A DNA stretch of 64,000 nt from an uncultured Verrucomicrobia subdivision 3 bacterium (GCA_937890005.1 CALBZA010000029.1:16416-80415), one strand, 5' to 3'. Numbered from the stretch's first letter, positions 1-12,164 are shown. Made by a program: numbers and translations. Notes: generated from the sequence alone by a model not told the origin.

Positions 1-3000
1 TGTGGCTTTCCGGCCAGGTAAGCGTCATCACGCCTCCCGCGACAGACGCCACGATGTTCGTCGGCGTGTTGTCCACCGGAGGCAATCCGCCGCTGACCAG
101 CGTGATGGTGCCGTTAACAGCGATCTGATCGTCCCAGACGTAGGTTGCCGTGCCGGTGGAATCCGTCTCCGGCAGGATGGCCGGCGCTGAGAGTGTCACG
201 CCCTTGTTGAACAGCTGGAACGTGTCTCCGTTGGCAAGATCAGGTCCGACATTTGTCACCGTGACCTGTCCGTAGAGTTCGAACGTATTGGCCACGAGTC
301 TGTCATTCTTGGCTCCAACAGCCCGGTTCAGCTCCAGCGTGATCGGACCGTAAGCGGTCAATCCATTGGTGATCGTGAGTGTTCCGATCGGCAATCCAGG
401 GTTGATCGTGCCATTGCCGTAATGGACTACGCTGCCAAGGATCGTTCCCGAGCCTGTAAGATCCTGGAGGCCTCCGATACTGGCCTGCAACGTCGCATCG
501 TATCGTTGCGAAACATCGATTGCGGCGCCAGCAGCCACGACAATGTTGGACGAATTGTCGATCGAGCCGGAATCAATCAGCCGGAGGACACCTTCGCGAA
601 CGTCCGTCACTCCGGTGTAAGTGCTTATGCCCGAAAGCGTAAGCGTTCCGCTGCCAACCTTGACGATGCTCAGAATCTGGTTCACGCCGGCACCGTTGCG
701 GATCGAGCCATCGAACGTTGTGCTCAAGCCATTGGCACCGATGTAGTGCGTCGTGGGTCCGTTGTTGTCGGACGAACTCCGACCGGACAGCACCGTATCG
801 AAGCCGCCCATGAGTCCACCGAAGTTGTTGCTGGTGGAACCGGTGCGAATATTCAGTTCCATCGGGCCCGAACCCAGATCCCACGTGGCCTGCGAGCTGC
901 CAGTGGAACCGTTCATGCGGACAATGCCGCCACCTGCGTTGCTGAACGTGATGGTTCCGCTGTAGTCATACATGTTGCCCGTGAGGTCGAACACTCCGGT
1001 CGTGACGGCGATCGTTACATCAGCGTTGCCGGTCACATTGCGAATGCCGGTTGCACCGCCTGCGTTGCCGCCGCGGATGATTCCGGGCACCGCCGCATGG
1101 ACCGTGTTGGCAGGTTTGACAGCGCCGACCGCGAGCACGCCGCCGCCGAGCGTGATCGTTCCGGAACTTGCGCCCGAAACATTATTGATCGTGAGAACAC
1201 CGTTGCTCACCACGGTTCCGCCGGCGTAGTTGTTTCCGGTATTGAGAATCAAATTTCCCGGGCCGGTTTTGATGAGGCTTCCATTACCCGTCACAACGCC
1301 ATTCAGGGTCAATGCACTGAATTCATTGCTCACCGCAACTGCGCCGCCGGATTCGCCTACAGTGAATGAACGGGTCCATGTCTGATTGTCTCCGGAATAT
1401 TCAAGCGTGCCGCCATCAACCAGGATGGTTCCCGATTGTCCCAAAGGACTCGACGAACCTTCGTCCGCCAGGGAACTGACGCTCACAGTGCCGCCCTTGA
1501 TGGTGACGCCTCCGCTGAACAGGTTGTCCATGTCGATCGTAAGACGTCCCGAGTTGGTCTTCAGGATTCCCGTCGAGCCACTGATGGTGCCGGAGCCGCT
1601 CAGGACGTAATCGCCCGCGGCATCCACGGTGATGGACGCCGGCGCCACAACAGCGGGAATGTTCACATTGGGGTTCGCCAGTCCGACCGAATTGAAGAAT
1701 ACGTTGTCATTGGCGACGAAGTAATCGAGAACGCCGTTGTTCAACCAGTTGGTTGTATTGACGACATCCCAGTCATTGTTGACCGGATTACCAACCCAGA
1801 CGACATCCGTCGCGGGACGGATGGTCTGAGTCGGAATGAACGCAATCGCTTTCGGGCTGCTGGTGGTGATGTTGGTCAGGATTCCTGCAGCTCCATTGAT
1901 TGTGAAGCTGCTCAGGTCGCCATTGAAACTGCCTGTATAGCGGAACAGCGGATGAATGCTTCCGGCGGGACCGCTGCCGATGATATCGAGGATGTTGTCG
2001 GAACCGCTGACGTTCAGGTCACCCTGGACGACGATCAGGTCGTTGTTCGGCCCGGAAGGATCGGCGGAAAGGTTGAACTGATTGATCGCGCCGCCGGTTT
2101 CAGTAAGGGAACCATTGATGGTGAGAGTGCCGGTGATGGTGTTGCTGCCGGGATTGATGATACCGCCCGAGGCCAGCGCCACATCGCCGACGACTGTTCC
2201 GAATCCGGAAAGAGCCTGGTTGGCATTGACCGTGTAGCCGGGAGCTGCGGAAACATCGAATGTTGTGCCTGCGGCCAGCGAAATGGTGCTGCTGGCAAGC
2301 GATCCGCCAAGGACGAGGGTTCCTTCACTGATGGTGGTGGGACCCGTGAAAGTATTCGCTCCGTTCAAGGTGAGGGTGCCAGCCCCTGTCTTTCGGAGAG
2401 TGCCGGCACCGCTAAAGACGCCTTCGTGCGTGATGTTGCGGGCCACGTCGTTGGGATCGGCGGCCTTGATTGTCAAATTGCCGCCAATCGTCGCATTGCC
2501 CGCGATGGTGTAATCCGCCAAAGCTCCGAGCGTTCCGCCGTTGAGATTGATCGTGTAGGATGTGCCGGATTCGCCGACATTTCCCACCAATCCGACCTGT
2601 CCCAGATAAACCTGCCCGCTGCCGCCCAGAGTAAATGTTCCATGAACGTTCACGAGCGAACTGTCGCGAACCAGCGTGATGCCTTCCGCCCAGACAGAAC
2701 CGGCCGTCACTTCAAAGAATCCGCCCATAATATTTGCCCCGGCGGAACCTGCATTGGATTGATTGCCGACAATGATGCCTTCGGGCGTGGTCGAATAAAC
2801 ACTGCCTCCGCGAACATAGAAGAACACCCGGCGCTCACCGCTCGTTGCGGCGTTGGCTCGATCGTTGATTGCGAACAGACCTGTGTTGGTCAGCACACCG
2901 CCGGCCACTGTGGCGGAAGCGCGCGAAGCGCCAACACCGATTTGCAGCGACGTGGCATTTACAATGCCGTTGCTGATCGTCAAACCGTTTCCGGCCGCGT

Positions 3001-3682
3001 GCAGCGTGCGGTTGACCGAAAACGCTCCAAGGTTGGCCACACCTCCGTTGATCAACCAACCCCGCTCGTTGTCGTTGGAACTTTCATACATGCCGCCGCC
3101 TCCCTGAAGGTCCAGCGTGCCGCCGGTCATCACAAACCGGCTGTGTCGTCCGCGCAACTGAAACGGCTCGCTGAAAACCACATTACCCCCGGCATTCGTA
3201 AATCCCATGCCGTTGTTGTTGCCGTTAAGGCCTGCGGAAAAAGGCCCAAAGTTGTTTGTCACAATGAGCGTTCCCGAAACAGAAATGCTGCTGTCGGTGC
3301 CGATGCTCGATCCTGCTGAGTTCGTGATCAGGACGACACCGTTCGGTCCAATGTTGAGAAAGCCGCCCGAGCTGGTCGTCAGCGGAGTGCCACCGAAGGC
3401 ATCGATGGTGAACCCGCCGGCATTGACATTCAGTATTTTCGAGAGCGTGAGTCCGGCAAAACCTGGCGCCGTCATCGGCGCGGAATAATTCACCGTTGTC
3501 CCGTTGGTGACAACAGCAGGAATTCCCTCCGCGGGCACACCGCTGTCCCAGTTCGCTGCGGTGTTCCAGTCCCCGTCGCCGCCAGCGCCAGTCCAGATGG
3601 TTTGAGCGTGAACGACAGATGCACTGGCCAGAAGAGCTGCCAGCGCCGACAGTCCATGGATTCGGAATTGATCGGTCATCAT
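1..3682 (-). CDS. Secreted autotransporter-associated beta-strand repeat protein (3' end beyond window)
   Basis: Reading the minus strand from ATG 3682 gives an open frame of at least 1227 codons that runs off the window start. The frame was checked near 3682, 2398, 1380, 660 and 58 and agrees at all of them. It begins with a signal peptide (hydrophobic run ending VHA, then QTIWTGAGGDGDW). The body has Gly/Thr/Asn-rich beta-strand repeats such as GAGTLTLNGANTFTG near 2350-2395 and GSGTLTLSGISTYTG near 610-660, the classic passenger-associated (PATR) signature. The last residues seen (TLTWPESH) resemble the start of the C-terminal domain common in verrucomicrobial members, so little should be missing. 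It is probably exported and folds as a beta-solenoid. No transporter barrel is visible, and the substrate or role is unknown. No strong Shine-Dalgarno precedes the ATG ATG start. Confidence 0.85.
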   Translation of the reverse strand, partial: MMTDQFRIHGLSALAALLASASVVHAQTIWTGAGGDGDWNTAANWDSGVPAEGIPAVVTNGTTVNYSAPMTAPGFAGLTLSKILNVNAGGFTIDAFGGTPLTTSSGGFLNIGPNGVVLITNSAGSSIGTDSSISVSGTLIVTNNFGPFSAGLNGNNNGMGFTNAGGNVVFSEPFQLRGRHSRFVMTGGTLDLQGGGGMYESSNDNERGWLINGGVANLGAFSVNRTLHAAGNGLTISNGIVNATSLQIGVGASRASATVAGGVLTNTGLFAINDRANAATSGERRVFFYVRGGSVYSTTPEGIIVGNQSNAGSAGANIMGGFFEVTAGSVWAEGITLVRDSSLVNVHGTFTLGGSGQVYLGQVGLVGNVGESGTSYTINLNGGTLGALADYTIAGNATIGGNLTIKAADPNDVARNITHEGVFSGAGTLRKTGAGTLTLNGANTFTGPTTISEGTLVLGGSLASSTISLAAGTTFDVSAAPGYTVNANQALSGFGTVVGDVALASGGIINPGSNTITGTLTINGSLTETGGAINQFNLSADPSGPNNDLIVVQGDLNVSGSDNILDIIGSGPAGSIHPLFRYTGSFNGDLSSFTINGAAGILTNITTSSPKAIAFIPTQTIRPATDVVWVGNPVNNDWDVVNTTNWLNNGVLDYFVANDNVFFNSVGLANPNVNIPAVVAPASITVDAAGDYVLSGSGTISGSTGILKTNSGRLTIDMDNLFSGGVTIKGGTVSVSSLADEGSSSPLGQSGTILVDGGTLEYSGDNQTWTRSFTVGESGGAVAVSNEFSALTLNGVVTGNGSLIKTGPGNLILNTGNNYAGGTVVSNGVLTINNVSGASSGTITLGGGVLAVGAVKPANTVHAAVPGIIRGGNAGGATGIRNVTGNADVTIAVTTGVFDLTGNMYDYSGTITFSNAGGGIVRMNGSTGSSQATWDLGSGPMELNIRTGSTSNNFGGLMGGFDTVLSGRSSSDNNGPTTHYIGANGLSTTFDGSIRNGAGVNQILSIVKVGSGTLTLSGISTYTGVTDVREGVLRLIDSGSIDNSSNIVVAAGAAIDVSQRYDATLQASIGGLQDLTGSGTILGSVVHYGNGTINPGLPIGTLTITNGLTAYGPITLELNRAVGAKNDRLVANTFELYGQVTVTNVGPDLANGDTFQLFNKGVTLSAPAILPETDSTGTATYVWDDQIAVNGTITLVSGGLPPVDNTPTNIVASVAGGVMTLTWPESH

Positions 3683-3931
3683 AGTTGGTTGTGGTTTTGA
3701 TTCAGCAACGAAGAAGAAAGCGCGGTCACACCTTTGCAGGTCGTGCCGAACGGCCTCTGAGTGGGACCTTCGGAATGAAAGTTGTCGTCTTGCTTCGCAC
3801 CTTAAGGATCAGAGCAGCCGAAAATTTACATATACTTCCAGCTGGATGGACAGTATTCGATCCCCATCGCCGCAAATACTATCCACCAAATGGTGTATTT
3901 CGGCTCAACAACAGGGCTTTGCCTGTCCGGA

Positions 3932-4594
3932 TTACTTCAGATACTTCACCACAGCCTCCGTCTTGGAGCTGACGTGAAGCTTTTCGTAGATGTGATGGAG
4001 GTGGGTGCGGACGGTCGCGTAGCTGAGGAAAAGTTTCTGCGCGATTTCCTTCGCGACATAGCCCTGTGCCAGAAGGGCGAGAATCTCCTCTTCACGACGG
4101 GTGAGCTGGTCCAGTTCGGGATTCTTCGCCACGTCGGGCTGCCGGAAGGACTGCACCACCTTGCGCGCAATTTCGCTGCTCATCGGCGCGCCCCCCAGCC
4201 GGATGTCGAGAATCGATTCGCGAATTTCCGCAGGGCTCGCGCTCTTCAACAGATATCCGCTCGCGCCAGCCTTCAACGCTTCGAAGATCTGATCGTTATC
4301 CTCGTTGACCGTGTAGATCATGATCTGCGTCTCGGGCAGCTGCGGTTTGAGCCGCGCGGTGCATTCGATCCCGGAACGGTCCGGAAGCCGGATGTCCATG
4401 ATGACGACGTCGGGAGCCAGCTTGGGAATCTGCTTCAACGCCTTTGCCGCGGTTTCGCAGACGCAGACGCATTTGAATTCAGGGTTGTCCTGAATCAATT
4501 GGAGGAGCGTTTCCCGCATCGGGGCGTTGTCCTCGACGATCGCGATGGTGATGGGGCCTGACGGTTTGGAGGCCGATTCAGCTTCTGGAGCCAT
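3932..4594 (-). CDS. NarL/FixJ-type response regulator
   Basis: The protein has 220 aa. An N-terminal receiver domain (about residues 15-130) carries the acidic pocket in AIVEDN, the phospho-acceptor Asp in VVIMDIRLP and the conserved Lys in YLLKSASP. A C-terminal LuxR-type helix-turn-helix (about 158-215) begins LTRREEEILALLAQG and ends with the recognition helix YATVRTHLHHIYEKL. It binds DNA when phosphorylated. Its start overlaps the last 17 bases of the sensor kinase gene, so the two are translationally coupled and form a cognate pair. The nearest downstream target candidate is the divergent-free region before the giant beta-strand repeat gene, but no operator was recognised. Confidence 0.95.
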   Translation of the reverse strand: MAPEAESASKPSGPITIAIVEDNAPMRETLLQLIQDNPEFKCVCVCETAAKALKQIPKLAPDVVIMDIRLPDRSGIECTARLKPQLPETQIMIYTVNEDNDQIFEALKAGASGYLLKSASPAEIRESILDIRLGGAPMSSEIARKVVQSFRQPDVAKNPELDQLTRREEEILALLAQGYVAKEIAQKLFLSYATVRTHLHHIYEKLHVSSKTEAVVKYLK

Positions 4595-7589
4595 TGGATT
4601 GCGTGATGGGTTCGGACTTCAACGGAAAACGAATGCGCAACGTCGTCCCGTTTCCGGGCTGACTCTGGATTTCAAACGTGCCACCCACATTCTCAATTCT
4701 CGTGCGCATGTTCTGAATTCCGTTGCGGTCGGAGTTTTGCAGCGTCGTGGCCGAAAGTCCACGCCCGTTGTCTTCAATCGTGATGCAAAACACATTCTCC
4801 CGAACAGCGATCCTCAGCCAGACTTCCGTCGCGCGGGAATGCTTGATCACATTGTTCATCGCCTCCTTCACGGCAAGAAACAGGTCGTGCCGGATGTCGG
4901 GCGACAACGGGAATGCCGGGATCGGTTCGGCAACATCGAAGCGGCAGCAGATGTTGGTGACGCGGAAGAGCTGCTGCGAAAACTGGCAGAGATAACTGGC
5001 GAGTTTGTCGAGGGAATCGTTTCTGGGATTGACGGTCCAAAGAATGCCGTCGAGTTCGCGAACCAGCTCGCGCGCGCCGGTTTTCACCTGGGAGAGATTC
5101 CGGCTGCGACGCTCTGCCGGCAGCGATTCATCCGCCGACATTTCCGCCAACAACGCGAGCTGGGTAAGGCTCGCGCCGAGATCATCGTGAAGGTCACGGG
5201 CGATCCGCGCGCGCTCCTTCTCCAGCGCCTGCTGCTGCTCCAGGCGAACCAGCTTCATTCGAAGCCTGCGATGCGACCAATACCTCACCACGACTGCGAT
5301 CAGGATCACGGCGATGGCAATCGTTGAAGCACGGAACCAGCTCGTCTGCCACCATGCCGGCAACACGGCGAGCGCCAGGTCGATTCCCCTTTCGTTCCAA
5401 ACTCCGTCATTGTTGCAGGCCATCACGCGCAGCCGGTAGTTCCCGGGCGCAAGCTTCGGATAGCTCACCCTTCTCACCGAGCCGGATTCCACCCAGTCGG
5501 AATCGAATCCTTCCAGCCGGTGACGCACCTGAACTTTTTCGGGTGCAGCGAAACTGAGAACTGAAAATCCAAATTCGAGTTTTCGAATGCCCGGTGGAAC
5601 CTTGAGCTGCCGGATCAACGGCAAAGGCCGGTTGTCTGCGATGCATTCGTTCAACACCACGGGCGGCGGACGCTGGTTCGTGTGTTCGTCCGTGTCCACC
5701 TTCAAAAGGCCCTGTCGCGTGGCAAACCACAGTTGTCCACCGGATGATCTGGCCGCGGTCGGCTGATATCCTCCAAGACACGACACGCTGGCAATGCCGT
5801 CACTCCGGCCAAGGGCGATCGAATGCACGCGATCCTCCTCGCCACGTGCAACCGCCAGCAGCGCTTCCCTTGAAATGTGAAACAACCCGGCGGGCGATCC
5901 GAACCACATTCTGCCGCGGTTGTCCATCAGCAGCTGGAAAATGGCATTGGCCGGCAACCCCTGTTCCTGCGTGATTCGGACAAACCGGTCTCGCCACAGA
6001 ACAAACAAACCGCCGCCGCTGGTTCCGATCCACGTCACATTCTCCGAATCCACAAAGATGGTGCGAATTGATCCACCGCTCCATCCGTCCGCAGCATCGA
6101 ATCGCCGGAATTTCCCATCCTGAAACTTCAACAATTCTCCCGCCTCAGTCCCGATCCAAATGCCGCCCGCTGTGGATTCTGAAATCGCCCGGACGTTGTC
6201 CGCCGAAAACCCATTCTCACGTGTGAAATGTGTCGCCGATTCAGGACGTCCGTTTCGGAATCGCACCAGCACGTCCGGATTGGCGCCCACCCAGATGTCT
6301 CCGTTCCGGGCGCGAAACACGACGTGAACGTCCTTGATCAGATCCTCGGCAACGCGTTGAGGCGGCGTTTCCGAATCCGTTTTCCAGAAATACAGCCCCG
6401 TTCGCGTGCCGATCCACGTGTCGTTTTGAGCATCGGTTTCGACAGAAAACACCCGCAACGGCGGCCAGTCCGGTCGTTGCGTCAGGATTTCAAGCCGTCC
6501 CTGATTGAGCCGCGCCAATCCGCCGTCACAGTTTCCAATCCACAAACGGCCCAACGCGTCTTCCGCAACCGAATAGCTGATGTCGTCCGCGAGTCCACTG
6601 CGGGCATTCAGAAAATCGAAGATTCGCGGTCGCAGTCGATTCAATCCTCCGCCGTGCGTCGCCACCCAAATGTTGCCTTCGAAATCTTCCCGAACCTGAT
6701 TGATGGCCGAATGCGACGTGGCAACCGCTTCCAACCTGCCCTCCGCAAAACGGAAGAGTCCGCGCGCACTGGTGCCGATCCAGAGATTTCCTGAATGATC
6801 CTCGTAAAGCGTTCGCACCCGCGCCGCGCCCGCCCATGGTGGCGAGTGAATCGATTCGATGATCCGCCCCTTTTCCCAGCGGCAAAGCCGTTCGTTGCTC
6901 GCAATCCAGATTCCGCCCGAACGACTCGAAGCGATGCAAAGCCGATCACCCAGATCTTCCTGCAGACGATGAAGCGTTCCTTTTGAGAAATGGCCGAGGA
7001 ACGTGCTGTTGGCAAACCAGAGCCTTCCCTCCGCGTCATACGCCCAGGACGACCATTGCCCCTTCAACCCTTCTTTCGCGCCAAACGACTCAAGTTTTCC
7101 ATCCTGCCATCGAACAACGTCGCCGCTCAGAAATCCGATCCAGACTTCCCCGCTTCGTTCCGTGAACAGCGTGGCAATCGGCAACGCTGGAAGAGCGGCG
7201 CTGGCCGGGTGCTGCGAAAACGTCCCGTTTCGCAACCGCACCAAACCGCCGATGTCCGGCGCAATGAGAAGTGTCGAGGAATCCTCCTGGGCGAGCGCGC
7301 GGATGCGGGCCGTCTTCTGATTGCCTATGAGCGGCGACGTGAAATCCTTGAACTCAATTCCATCAAATCGCACCAGTGCCGTCTCGGTACCGAGCCAGAG
7401 AAAGCCCTGGTGATCCTGATGCACGCTGTTGACGACCTGATGCGGAAGGCCGTCCTCGCTTTGCCACGCCTGGAGGAGGAACTCTGCAGATTCCGCACAG
7501 CGCCCCGTCGTCGAACTCAGCAGAAAAATCCAGCAGCAGATCAACAGGCCAAAGCAGCCGAAGCGGCCGCCCTGTGCATGAAAAGACAT
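4578..7589 (-). CDS. Beta-propeller two-component sensor histidine kinase
   Basis: The protein has 1003 aa. A signal-anchor N-terminus is followed by about ten Reg_prop propeller blades (repeats of the WIGTxxGLxRF type, residues about 50-620), a Y_Y_Y domain (about 640-735, LPAWWQTSWF at its end), one transmembrane helix (about 745-768) and a cytoplasmic HisKA_3 kinase. The phospho-acceptor His801 lies in ARDLHDDLG, and the HATPase domain shows NNVIKHS and IEDNGRGL. This is the periplasmic-sensor plan used in Bacteroidetes and Verrucomicrobia to detect ligands, often carbohydrates; the ligand here is unknown. It lacks the fused receiver and AraC domains of true hybrid sensors and instead partners with the adjacent response regulator. 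Confidence 0.95.
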   Translation of the reverse strand: MSFHAQGGRFGCFGLLICCWIFLLSSTTGRCAESAEFLLQAWQSEDGLPHQVVNSVHQDHQGFLWLGTETALVRFDGIEFKDFTSPLIGNQKTARIRALAQEDSSTLLIAPDIGGLVRLRNGTFSQHPASAALPALPIATLFTERSGEVWIGFLSGDVVRWQDGKLESFGAKEGLKGQWSSWAYDAEGRLWFANSTFLGHFSKGTLHRLQEDLGDRLCIASSRSGGIWIASNERLCRWEKGRIIESIHSPPWAGAARVRTLYEDHSGNLWIGTSARGLFRFAEGRLEAVATSHSAINQVREDFEGNIWVATHGGGLNRLRPRIFDFLNARSGLADDISYSVAEDALGRLWIGNCDGGLARLNQGRLEILTQRPDWPPLRVFSVETDAQNDTWIGTRTGLYFWKTDSETPPQRVAEDLIKDVHVVFRARNGDIWVGANPDVLVRFRNGRPESATHFTRENGFSADNVRAISESTAGGIWIGTEAGELLKFQDGKFRRFDAADGWSGGSIRTIFVDSENVTWIGTSGGGLFVLWRDRFVRITQEQGLPANAIFQLLMDNRGRMWFGSPAGLFHISREALLAVARGEEDRVHSIALGRSDGIASVSCLGGYQPTAARSSGGQLWFATRQGLLKVDTDEHTNQRPPPVVLNECIADNRPLPLIRQLKVPPGIRKLEFGFSVLSFAAPEKVQVRHRLEGFDSDWVESGSVRRVSYPKLAPGNYRLRVMACNNDGVWNERGIDLALAVLPAWWQTSWFRASTIAIAVILIAVVVRYWSHRRLRMKLVRLEQQQALEKERARIARDLHDDLGASLTQLALLAEMSADESLPAERRSRNLSQVKTGARELVRELDGILWTVNPRNDSLDKLASYLCQFSQQLFRVTNICCRFDVAEPIPAFPLSPDIRHDLFLAVKEAMNNVIKHSRATEVWLRIAVRENVFCITIEDNGRGLSATTLQNSDRNGIQNMRTRIENVGGTFEIQSQPGNGTTLRIRFPLKSEPITQSNGSRS

Positions 7590-7681
7590 GAGAGCTGACT
7601 AACAAATGCACTGGTCACTGTAAACGGTGAACTCGGAAGGCAATTCTTTCGTCTTCCGATATTTTTCCGCACCTTATCAGC
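7590..7681. promoter_or_regulatory. Divergent intergenic region between sensor kinase and Cys-cluster protein gene
   Basis: This 92-base gap separates two divergent starts, so it must hold promoters for both genes. I see no convincing -35/-10 pair or operator. The plus-strand gene cannot extend further upstream because an in-frame TGA lies at 7628-7630. Confidence 0.35.
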
Positions 7682-9730
7682 GTGAGCAAGGTTTCGAAAA
7701 AACGGCAGTGTCCCGCGATCGGTCGAGAAATTTCCTCGGCGGAATGCGGGCAGAACCGCGTCAGCAAATACGCTTGTCCCGTCACGTGTCCATTCAACCC
7801 CTTTTCACCAACCGGATACGACGAGTTTACAAAGATCGAAAAAGAGGTCATCCAGCGGCATTTTGAATGGTATCTTTCAACGTCGCCCAATCGCAATCAG
7901 GCCTTGCGCGACGTGGAACAGCATTCCCGGAGCGATCCATCTTCGGCCGCTGCCTTCCAGGTGTATGAAATGTTTTTCAAACGCCTCCCAGGAGAACAAA
8001 CGCGGTTCGAACGCTGGACCTCCGACGGTTTCCCTGGAATGAAGAACGACCATGTGATCATCCAGAAGGCCATGGGCGGCATACGCCTGCGGCTGCTGGA
8101 AATTCGCCGAATTATTGACGACCTGCGCGTCGAAGCCGTGGACTTGTTGGAAGAAAATCCGCAGCCAATCCTCATCTGTGACCGCGCCATGGCTGCGCAC
8201 ATGTGCCGCTTCACGACCGTGTTGGCCTGGACTTTTGCCTTGCCCTGGTTTCACCGGGTCTATGGAAACGGGATCGCCGTACCAACGCTGTCTCCCTTCG
8301 AACCTCTTTTCGTAGTACGCGAGATCGCCAGACATGTGGGCTGTCCGGAAGATCGAAATTGGTGGAACGAATGGTTCGGCCTCAATGGCATCCGTTTCCT
8401 GACCGCCTTGACAGCAACGAGCCTACACCGGCGGAGTCTGATGTTCGATCGCCTCAACGCAGAGTTTACAAAGGTGATTTACGAACTGCGCGCTCCGTTT
8501 GCCGAATGCCGCGCGCTACTCGACGCTCAACCTGACATTGACGAGGATGCTCTCGCCCCGGCGGAGTCTGACGAGGGATTCGCTGCAGCACGAATATGGA
8601 TCTCAGCAGAAGAGCACGGGACCGAAACTTCTGAGAAATCCATTGGACGTGTGTTACTTGGTCAGACGCACTGGCGGTTGGAGGCACTCGGCTCCGACCA
8701 AATCGCCCGACTTCGGAAGCTCTTTGAAGAGGCTCTCGGCGATCGGGTGCGTTTCATTGCCGAACGCCGGGATGATCTCGCGGCAGTTATGAAGTCGAAG
8801 CAGCCCGCTTACGATGAAACACTGGTTCCGCCGAACCTGAAAGAATCTCCCCAGCAGATTCAGCTTTCATTTCAGCGAGTGGATCTGCACGGAAGATCGA
8901 AAGAGGAGGTTCTCGATGACTTCAATCTGGAGATGAATCAAGCCTGGCTTGAGGAAGCGATTCCCGCACTCGATAACAGAACGCCACGCGACGCTGCGGC
9001 CGATCCGGAGTTGCGGCCGAAACTTGTCGCTCTGTTGAAGGAACGTATAAAAGGCGCGGACGAACTCGCGCTCAGGCATGGAATCGCACCGCGCGATTTC
9101 AGCAGCATGCTCGGAGAGCTTGGGATCAATGAACTCAATTCCGATCCACCGCCGCTGCGCACCTCAATGGCGCAGCCGTCGGCCGATGATATCAAAGGTG
9201 AACTTCGGCCCTGGCCTTCGCTGCCTCCAAGGCCTTTCACCGCCGCTGAGGCGGTCAAACGTCTCAATGCCGCGTTTTTCTTTGAAGATCCCGACGACGC
9301 AATCGAAGCGATGGAAACGGCAGGCGGTTACCTGGCGGACGATCTCGTCGAGATCGCTGGCAACCTGCTGACATCAGAGTCACGTAACATTCTTGAAGCG
9401 CTTGCAATCCGGCTTTGGTTCGTGTTTGTGCCGCTGGGACACTTCGGACCCGATATCAGTTTTGAAGAACTGTATGATGAATGTGCGAAGCATCTGGCCG
9501 GAATGCTGGAATTCTCGAAAAAGCATCCTTCCTCCGACGCGACCATCAAGTATCTACTCGACAACGATTCCCAGCCCGAACTGATCCGCGTCCTTGCAAA
9601 CATGGTATTGAGCAGTCGGAATTCCAGGACAAAGAAAGGGGCCGATCCGGAATCAGAAAACCCGATATTGATCCTGCTATTCCTGAAAGCCGCGGTCGAA
9701 CTGCTCGATTCGAAGTGTCGGAAAAATTAG
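7682..9730 (+). CDS. Unrecognised 682-aa protein with N-terminal Cys cluster
   Basis: I do not recognise a characterised family. The GTG start at 7682 is forced by an in-frame stop at 7628 and the lack of an ATG in between; no clear Shine-Dalgarno is visible. The first 45 residues carry four Cys (positions 10, 22, 32 and 36, with the last two in ACPVTCPFNPF), a plausible zinc or iron-sulfur site. The rest is an acidic, mostly helical-looking soluble protein without signal peptide or membrane segments. A central part contains QLSFQRVDLHGRSKEEVLDDF and the last third looks like helical repeats. It stands alone, divergent from the sensor kinase and convergent with fusA. The Cys-rich N-terminus looks familiar from other verrucomicrobial hypothetical proteins, but that is memory, not a search. 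Confidence 0.8.
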   Translation: MSKVSKKRQCPAIGREISSAECGQNRVSKYACPVTCPFNPFSPTGYDEFTKIEKEVIQRHFEWYLSTSPNRNQALRDVEQHSRSDPSSAAAFQVYEMFFKRLPGEQTRFERWTSDGFPGMKNDHVIIQKAMGGIRLRLLEIRRIIDDLRVEAVDLLEENPQPILICDRAMAAHMCRFTTVLAWTFALPWFHRVYGNGIAVPTLSPFEPLFVVREIARHVGCPEDRNWWNEWFGLNGIRFLTALTATSLHRRSLMFDRLNAEFTKVIYELRAPFAECRALLDAQPDIDEDALAPAESDEGFAAARIWISAEEHGTETSEKSIGRVLLGQTHWRLEALGSDQIARLRKLFEEALGDRVRFIAERRDDLAAVMKSKQPAYDETLVPPNLKESPQQIQLSFQRVDLHGRSKEEVLDDFNLEMNQAWLEEAIPALDNRTPRDAAADPELRPKLVALLKERIKGADELALRHGIAPRDFSSMLGELGINELNSDPPPLRTSMAQPSADDIKGELRPWPSLPPRPFTAAEAVKRLNAAFFFEDPDDAIEAMETAGGYLADDLVEIAGNLLTSESRNILEALAIRLWFVFVPLGHFGPDISFEELYDECAKHLAGMLEFSKKHPSSDATIKYLLDNDSQPELIRVLANMVLSSRNSRTKKGADPESENPILILLFLKAAVELLDSKCRKN

Positions 9731-9759
9731 GAACGTTTTCGGAATTTCCACCCCTTAAA

Positions 9760-9795
9760 TCAAAACGCCGGAATCGAGAGATTCCGGCGTTTTGA
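9760..9795. terminator. Bidirectional hairpin terminator between convergent genes
   Basis: A perfect 16-bp inverted repeat (TCAAAACGCCGGAATC, GAGA loop, then its complement) has A/T-rich outer ends that supply a T-run on both strands. It lies 30 bases after the 682-aa gene stop and 24 bases beyond the fusA stop, so it can end transcription from both sides. Confidence 0.85.
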
Positions 9796-9818
9796 TTGAT
9801 TGATCGATCGAGACAGGA

Positions 9819-12014
<2,196 letters not shown>

Positions 12015-12112
12015 GTTCTAAATCGTGTGTTGAATCGTGAATCGTATTCTCGCCTCGGTTGACCGCCGATTCAACGGTTCAACTGCTCAACGGAACGGCG
12101 CCCGTTGAATGT

Positions 12113-12151
12113 AAAAAAACGCCCCGACAAGAATGATTCTCGGGGCGTTTT
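12113..12151 (-). terminator. Rho-independent terminator between rpsG and fusA
   Basis: A 12-bp stem AAAACGCCCCGA / TCGGGGCGTTTT (12116-12127 with 12140-12151) has a 12-nt loop. On the minus strand it is followed by seven T (12113-12119). It starts 13 bases after the rpsG stop. It should end or attenuate rpsL-rpsG transcription before fusA, implying a separate fusA promoter in 12015-12112 or partial read-through. Confidence 0.85.
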
Positions 12152-12164
12152 GAAATTTCAGAAA

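Noticed and set aside
422..3488. Plus-strand open frames of up to 627 codons opposite the beta-strand repeat gene
   Set aside because: They are antisense shadows of a repetitive GC-rich gene whose minus frame has a signal peptide and family repeats. The plus products have no recognisable domain.
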